DNA of 64,000 nucleotides. Origin: Leucobacter insecticola. Its GTDB lineage: Bacteria; Actinomycetota; Actinomycetes; Actinomycetales; Microbacteriaceae. Positions within the stretch are counted from its first letter, which is position 1. Each line of letters starts with the position of its first letter. Where the stretch lies: assembly GCF_011382965.1 (NCBI RefSeq), contig NZ_CP049934.1, positions 2,108,001-2,172,000 on the forward strand. Direction: 5' to 3'. The notes beneath the pieces were generated by a model, which was not told where the DNA came from, ran no database searches, and saw only the letters and a list, made by a program, of their open reading frames with translations. This document shows positions 59,072 to 64,000 of the stretch, in pieces. The translations under genes and the position numbers were made by a program.

Positions 59072-60630
59072 CTAGCGCAGCCCTTTGCCCAGCATCTGCT
59101 GGATCTTGGCAAGCTCATCTTCGCTCGGCGCAGCACCCGCACCACCACCGAGGCCGAAGCCAGAACCGCCGCCGACCGGTGCAGCGGGCCTACCAGCGGC
59201 CTCGGCTGCGCGCTTTGCAGGATTGCCTGAGCGCTTTGCGCCCTTGCCCTTTGCTTGCTGCTTCTTCTTGCCGCCGTGTCCCCCCATGCCGGGCATCGGC
59301 CCCATACCGGGGATCTGTGGCACCCCACCGCGGGCAACGGTGCGCATCATCTTGGCGGCCTGCTCGAAACGCTGCACGAGCGCGTTCACATCGGTCACGG
59401 TCATGCCCGAACCCTTGGCGACCCTGAGCCTGCGAGAGCCATTCAGAATCTTTGGATTCTGCCGCTCTTCCTTGGTCATCGACTGGATGATGGCCTCGGT
59501 ACGCACAATTTCACGCTCGTCGAAGTTCTCGAGCTGATCCTTCATCTTGCCCATGCCCGGGAGCATGCCCATCATCTTCTTGATGGAGCCGGCGCCGCGC
59601 AGCTGCTGCATCTGGCCAAGGAAATCGTCGAGGGTGAACTGATCCTTCGCGATCTTCTCGGCGACCTTGCGCGCTTCCTCTTCGTCGAAGCTCTGCTGCG
59701 CCTGCTCGATGAGGGTGAGAATGTCACCGAGATCCAGGATCCGGCTCGCCATGCGGTCAGGATGGAACGGCTCAAAATCGCCGAGACCCTCACCCGTTGA
59801 GGCGAACAGGATCGGCCGCCCGGTGAGACTGCGGATCGAGAGCGCCGCACCACCGCGGGCGTCGCCGTCAAGCTTGGTGAGCACCACGCCGGTGAAGTCG
59901 ACGCCCTCTTGGAAGGCCTTCGCGGTGGTCACCGCATCTTGACCGATCATGGCGTCGATCACAAACAACACTTCATCAGGATCGATGGCCTTGCGAATGT
60001 CGGAAGCCTGCTTCATGAGTTCTGCATCAACACCGAGCCGACCGGCGGTATCGACGATGACAAAGTCGTGCTGCTTGCTCTTCGCTTCGGCGATACCCTT
60101 CTTGGCAACCTTCACCGGATCCCCGACGCCGTTGCCGGGTTCGGGCGCAAAGATCGCAACACCCGCCTGCTCGGCGACGACGCCCAGCTGCGTCACCGCG
60201 TTCGGACGCTGCAGGTCACACGCGACCAGCAGAGGCGTGTGCCCTGCTCGCGCAGCCACTTCGCGAGCTTGCCGGCGAGCGTGGTCTTACCAGCACCCTG
60301 GAGGCCCGCGAGCATGATGATCGTGGGCGGGTTCTTGGCGAACTGCAGTCGCCGCTGCTCGCCGCCGAGGATCTCAACGAGTTCCTCGTTCACGATCTGC
60401 ACGACCTGCTGCGCAGGATTCAGCGCTTTGTTGACCTCGTCTCCGAGCGCCCGCTCGCGGACCTTGCCGGTGAAGTCCTTGACAACATCGAGGGCGACGT
60501 CGGCCTCAAGGAGCGCACGTCGAATCTCGCGCACTGTGCTGTCGACGTCCGCGGCCGACAGCTTCCCTTTTGCGCGAAGGTTCTTGAAGGTGTCGGTGAG
60601 CCGCGAAGACAGATTTCCGAAAGTAGCCAT
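59072..60630 (-). CDS. ffh: Signal recognition particle protein Ffh (frameshifted)
   Basis: Ffh, the SRP GTPase that binds signal sequences via its methionine-rich M domain. The N domain and G1 AGLQGAGKTTLAGKLAKWL are in the first frame; the G3-G4 region VDTAGRLGVDAELMKQ, TKLDGDARGGAAL and the M domain with GMLPGMGKMKDQLENF in the second. The frame breaks at CCC (60242-60244), where one G restores REQGHTPLLVACDLQRP. The restored length is 519 residues. The M domain ends with a Gly/Lys-rich stretch and a normal QQMLGKGLR end. The ATG is at 60630. Confidence 0.95.
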
Positions 60631-60662
60631 AGCGGGAACAGTCTACCCGGCTCACCGCCCGA

Positions 60663-61510
60663 TCAGTTGTACTCGTAGAAGCCGCGTCCCGATCCCTTGC
60701 CCAACCAACCCTTGTCGATGTACTCGGTCTTAATGTACTCGGCGAACTTCCGGGACTCCGGATCGGCACTGTCCTTGTTCAGGTTGTAGGGCGTCATCAT
60801 GCCGATAACATCGTAGATCTCGAACGGTCCAGTTGGCGCACCCGTCGCGATCTTCCAGGTCTTGTCAATGTCCTCGGGAGACGCCACCCCGCGCACCAAC
60901 AGGGTGCCTGCGGCAGACAGGAACGGCACCAGCAGTGAGTTCAGCAGATATCCCGGCTGCTCCTTGTGGATCCGGATCGGAACCATCCCGATTTCTTCGG
61001 CGAACTGCGCAACCGCCTCAAAGACTGCCGGATCAGTGCCGGGGTGTCCCATCACCTCGCCCGTGTTCTTCGACCACACCTCGTTGGCAAAATGCAGCGC
61101 GAGGAACTTTTCGGGACGGCCCGTGAACGGCGCGATGTCGCTCGGCATCAGCGTCGAAGAGTTGGTGCAAAAGATCGTTTTCTCCGGAGCGAGATTGCCG
61201 ACCTTCTCCCAGGTCTGCTGCTTGATGTCAAGCCGTTCAGGCACGGCTTCTATGATGATGTCCGCGTCACCCACGGCGTCGGCAAGATCGGAGGTCGCGC
61301 GGATCCGCCCACGGCGGCATCGAGCTTTTCTGGGGTCGCATCGGGCAGGTCCCGCAGGTAGAGCGGTTTCAAGTATTCCCATCGCTCCGGCAATTTGGCG
61401 AGAATCTCGTCACTGATGTCATACGCAACGACCGTTTTACCCTCGTACGCCGACTGGAAAATGATCTGAGAACCGAGTACGCCTGTTCCGAGCACCGTGA
61501 GGTTTTGCAT
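60663..61510 (-). CDS. 3-hydroxyacyl-CoA dehydrogenase family protein (frameshifted)
   Basis: A 282-residue protein with the N-terminal NAD-binding fold (TVLGTGVLGSQIIFQSAYEGKTVVAYD, GxGxxG signature) and C-terminal helical dimer domain of the 3-hydroxybutyryl-CoA dehydrogenase family, with the catalytic histidine in FLALHFANEV. The frame breaks at CCC (61308-61310); one added base joins the halves as AAVGRIRATSDLADAVGDADI. It may act in beta-oxidation or short-chain metabolism; the substrate cannot be told from the sequence. AAAGG lies six bases before ATG at 61510. It is a single gene beside ffh. Confidence 0.85.
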
Positions 61511-61807
61511 GTTGCGCCTTTCTCGAGTGTGACTTCTTCCAGCTCCGGTCTACTCCCCGAGTTTGGGAGTCACTCTCAGCTTCGCGAAAGCATTCCCGAC
61601 GCGTCTACTCACCCGAGCATCTCGGCCCGCGCACCCGCGCGGTGCAGTAGCCCCAGGATCCACCCCACGCACCCTCGCCTCCCACGCCCTCACCCCCACG
61701 CGCCCGACGCCCCGACGAACCCCTAGCGTGTGCGCAAGTTGTTGTTGTGCGGGCCGATAACAACAAGCGGCGCACACAGTGGGCCCTGGCGACAGGACGA
61801 AGCCGGA
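61511..61807. other. Gap between the dehydrogenase gene and ftsY
   Basis: Almost 300 bp without a gene. It includes the dehydrogenase 5' region, a very C-rich stretch (about 61640-61727), and the stem-loop element copy 2 (61728-61777). Confidence 0.7.
61728..61777. repeat. Palindromic stem-loop element, copy 2
   Basis: A 50-bp sequence with outer arms GTGTGCGC and GCGCACAC and inner arms TTGTTGTT and AACAACAA around TGCGGGCCGATA. It lies 30 bp beyond the ftsY stop. In copy 1 the inner stem has a C-G pair where this has G-C. Confidence 0.75.
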
Positions 61808-62683
61808 TCAGCCGACGAGCTGCTGCGCGAAGACGTGCGGGGTGAAGCCGGTGAGATCCCCGATGCCCTCGCCCTGACCGACCAGCTTGATCGGCAGCCC
61901 AGTCTTCTCCTGTACCGCGAGCACAAACCCGCCCTTGGCTGAACCGTCAAGCTTCGTGAGCACCAGGCCGGTCACTCCGGCATGCTCGATGAAGGCCTCC
62001 GCCTGCGCAAGTCCGTTCTGGCCGGTGGTCGCATCGAGCACCAGGAGCACCTCGGCGACGGGTGCCTGCTTCTCGATAACGCGGCGGACCTTACCGAGCT
62101 CATCCATCAGCCCGCCCTTGGTCTGCAGCCGTCCCGCCGTGTCAATGATCACGACCTCGTATGACTCATCGACCGCCCGCTGCACGGTCTGGAACGCCAC
62201 TGATGCGGGATCCTGTCCCTGCTGTTGCGGACGCACGATCTCGACTCCGGCGCGCTCGGTCCAGGTGGTCAACTGCTCCACTGCCGCTGCACGGAAGGTG
62301 TCAGCGGCGCCCACCAGGATCCGCTTGTCGAAAGACTTCAGGTAGTTCGCAAACTTGCCGATCGTCGTTGTCTTGCCGACGCCGTTCACACCGACCACAA
62401 GAATCACGGCGGGCCGCTCCGACAGCAGCAGCGTCGGATCGTAGGCCGCGAGCCGCTCTTCGATCGCGTCGCGCAGCATCCGCTTCATCTCTTTGACCTC
62501 GGTGACGCGGTGCTTAGTGATGTCCGCACGCAACTGATCCAGGATCGACTCGGTCACGTCCGGGCCAAAGTCTGCGGTAATCAGCGCGGTCTCGAGATCG
62601 TCCCACGTGTCGTCGGTGATCTGCTCAGCTCCACTGAAGATGCCACGAAACGCATTTGAGAAGGACCACGAACGCTCTGCCAT
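61808..62683 (-). CDS. ftsY: Signal recognition particle receptor FtsY
   Basis: FtsY, 291 residues, the membrane-side GTPase partner of Ffh. The NG domain is complete: G1 VVGVNGVGKTTTIGKFANYL, G2 ADTFRAAAVEQL, G3 IDTAGRLQTKGGLMDEL, G4 TKLDGSAKGGFVLAVQEKTGL. The long acidic A domain of other FtsY proteins is missing, as in many actinobacteria. The gene seems intact. It lies upstream of stem-loop copy 2 and downstream of the TSUP gene. Confidence 0.96.
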   Translation of the reverse strand: MAERSWSFSNAFRGIFSGAEQITDDTWDDLETALITADFGPDVTESILDQLRADITKHRVTEVKEMKRMLRDAIEERLAAYDPTLLLSERPAVILVVGVNGVGKTTTIGKFANYLKSFDKRILVGAADTFRAAAVEQLTTWTERAGVEIVRPQQQGQDPASVAFQTVQRAVDESYEVVIIDTAGRLQTKGGLMDELGKVRRVIEKQAPVAEVLLVLDATTGQNGLAQAEAFIEHAGVTGLVLTKLDGSAKGGFVLAVQEKTGLPIKLVGQGEGIGDLTGFTPHVFAQQLVG

Positions 62684-62721
62684 GCATCGATCCTACCGTC
62701 GGCACGCTTCGCGCAGGGGAC

Positions 62722-63531
62722 CTAGGGCGTGGACCACATCTCAAAACCGAGTTTCACCACGAGTGCCGCGACGACGATCAGGAAGAACACGCGCACAAAC
62801 TTGGCGCCGCGTTTGATTGCCATGCGGGATCCCAGCAGGCTCCCCGCGATATTCGCCGCTCCCATGACCAGCCCGAGGGGCCACAGGACCGCGCCCAGGG
62901 GGATGAACAGGAGCAGCGCGCCCAGGTTCGTCGCAAAGTTCACCATTTTTGCTTGGGCGCTCGCCATGAGAAAGTCGTAGCCGAGCAGCCCCACCAACGC
63001 GATCACAAGGAAAGCGCCGGTACCCGGGCCGATCAGACCGTCGTAAAAGCCGATCCCCATGCCCGCAGCGAAGGCCAGCGCGATGTGCTTGGCACCGCCG
63101 TGTCTCAGCCTGGTCACGGCTCCCAGAGCAGGCTTGAAGATTGTGAAGAGAGCCACAGCGATAAGTGCCACCATGATGATGGGTGCAAACACCGCGGCGG
63201 GCAGAAGCGCAGCGAACGAGGCCCCGCCCACGGCCGCGAGCAACGCGATCCCCGCCATCGGCAACACCGTACGCAGGCTCGGCCGCACCGCCCGATAGTA
63301 GCTCATGCTGCTCGTCGCGGTGCCAAACACCGAGGCGAGCTTGTTTGTGGCGAGCGCTTGCAGTGGGGTCATTTCGGGGACAAGCAGCAGCGCGGGCAAC
63401 TGCAGTAGCCCCCCGCCACCGACCACTGCATCGATCCATCCGGCCGCAAACGCTGCCAAAAGGAGAAGCAGGATGCCGCCCCACCCGAGCCCCTCAGGAA
63501 CGAGCATGAAGGACGTGACGAACTGGCTCAA
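62722..63531 (-). CDS. TSUP/TauE-SafE family permease
   Basis: A 269-residue membrane protein of about eight helices in the TSUP family, which moves sulfite, sulfoacetate or related anions. The two-fold repeat carries GWIDAVVGGGGLLQLPALLL and GFYDGLIGPGTGAFLVIAL, the conserved loops. The ATG at 63531 gives the usual length. Substrate not predictable. Confidence 0.88.
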   Translation of the reverse strand: MSQFVTSFMLVPEGLGWGGILLLLLAAFAAGWIDAVVGGGGLLQLPALLLVPEMTPLQALATNKLASVFGTATSSMSYYRAVRPSLRTVLPMAGIALLAAVGGASFAALLPAAVFAPIIMVALIAVALFTIFKPALGAVTRLRHGGAKHIALAFAAGMGIGFYDGLIGPGTGAFLVIALVGLLGYDFLMASAQAKMVNFATNLGALLLFIPLGAVLWPLGLVMGAANIAGSLLGSRMAIKRGAKFVRVFFLIVVAALVVKLGFEMWSTP

Positions 63532-63585
63532 TCAATTCACCTTTCCGCAAGGAATGCGGGCTCAGCGATCAGAATATGTCGTCCA

Positions 63586-64000
63586 CTATTCTCGACCCTG
63601 CACAGAAATAACCTCGGTTACGGTTCCTTCGGGATGCAAGCGCGGATCCCCCGGTTCAACCGGTGCAGGACCTGTGTTGGCGGCATCGTCACCGCGCCCG
63701 CCGTGTGCCCGCGGGTTGCGGTGCAGTCGCTGCTCAAGCAGACGAGCGATGCCCGACAAGATTAGGCACATCACTATGTAGATGCCACCGATAACGAACG
63801 CGGACTGCAAAATCGGCTGCTGGAACTGCGCATTGCTACTGAGTTGCTTCGCCAAATACAGCAGCTCAGGGTAGGTGATGATGAAGCCAAGGGCCGTGTC
63901 CTTCATCGTGACAACGAGCTGAGCGATGATCACTGGGAGCATCACACGCACGGCTTGCGGAAGCAAAATCAGACGCATAACTCCGCTCTTACGCAATCCA
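63586..64000 (-). CDS. Amino-acid ABC transporter permease (partial, runs off the window)
   Basis: The last 138 residues of a His/Glu/Gln/Arg-type ABC permease. The EAA-loop region (GLRKSGVMRLILLPQAVRVMLPVIIAQLVVTMKDTALGFIITYPELL) and the final helix are visible. The reading frame stays open to the window edge, so the N-terminal helices are outside. It is followed by an Arg/His/Gly-rich tail. Related genes for the binding protein and ATPase should lie beyond 64000. Confidence 0.9.
   Translation of the reverse strand, partial: GLRKSGVMRLILLPQAVRVMLPVIIAQLVVTMKDTALGFIITYPELLYLAKQLSSNAQFQQPILQSAFVIGGIYIVMCLILSGIARLLEQRLHRNPRAHGGRGDDAANTGPAPVEPGDPRLHPEGTVTEVISVQGRE

Overview
The window is 64 kb of dense, GC-rich chromosomal DNA from an actinobacterium. 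The leuA leader, the SigK/RskA locus, CIRCE/HrcA control, the order lepA-DUF1990-hemW-hrcA-dnaJ-rsmE-HIT-phoH-ybeY-CBS-era, and an AbiEi-like gene beside rel all point to Micrococcales. My inference is family Microbacteriaceae, perhaps Leucobacter-like; no rRNA is present to settle it. No prophage, insertion sequence, CRISPR array or tRNA was seen.

Layout. 0.2-11.1 kb: rarA, a DUF349 gene, an AbiEi-like gene, rel, and the secF-secD-yajC-ruvB-ruvA cluster (ruvC is not here, and a LexA-like box sits in front of ruvA). 11.2-13.05 kb: leuA behind a short Leu-rich leader peptide and alternative hairpins. 13.06-17.1 kb: a compact SigK regulon (dipZ-sigK-rskA, and a divergent fasciclin lipoprotein) with two matching SigK-type promoters. 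17.2-29.9 kb: a DUF2207 membrane protein, then the long minus-strand cluster from lepA to era with a CIRCE operator. 30-35.4 kb: a TetR remnant, rpsT, holA, comEC, comEA. 35.6-43.9 kb: a wall-anchored RCC1-repeat protein, leuS, pabB and pabC. 43.3-49.9 kb: cytochrome bd oxidase cydA-cydB and its assembly ABC exporter cydD-cydC. 50.1-56.7 kb: an App1-like phosphatase, a FUSC protein, YceI, a leucine-rich-repeat surface protein, gatD-murT. 56.8-62.7 kb: the rpsP-khpA-rimM-trmD operon, ffh, a 3-hydroxyacyl-CoA dehydrogenase and ftsY. 62.7-64 kb: a TSUP permease and an amino-acid ABC permease cut by the window edge.

Two things need attention. First, fourteen single-base deletions, mostly in G/C runs, break thirteen otherwise intact genes, including essential ones (leuS, ffh, secF, pabB, ruvB, dnaJ). 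This is almost certainly sequencing error; I annotate these genes over their restored length. Second, there are two families of small palindromic repeats. One is a 50-52 bp stem-loop with a compensatory base change between its two copies (42295-42346 and 61728-61777). The other is a REP-like element (consensus CCGTCATCCTGCG) that is tandemly repeated in frame inside pabB and inserted at the 3' end of yceI with an exact 16-bp duplication. The best mechanistic observations are the leuA leader, where the leader hairpin competes with a pairing that masks the leuA ribosome site, and the divergent SigK promoters.
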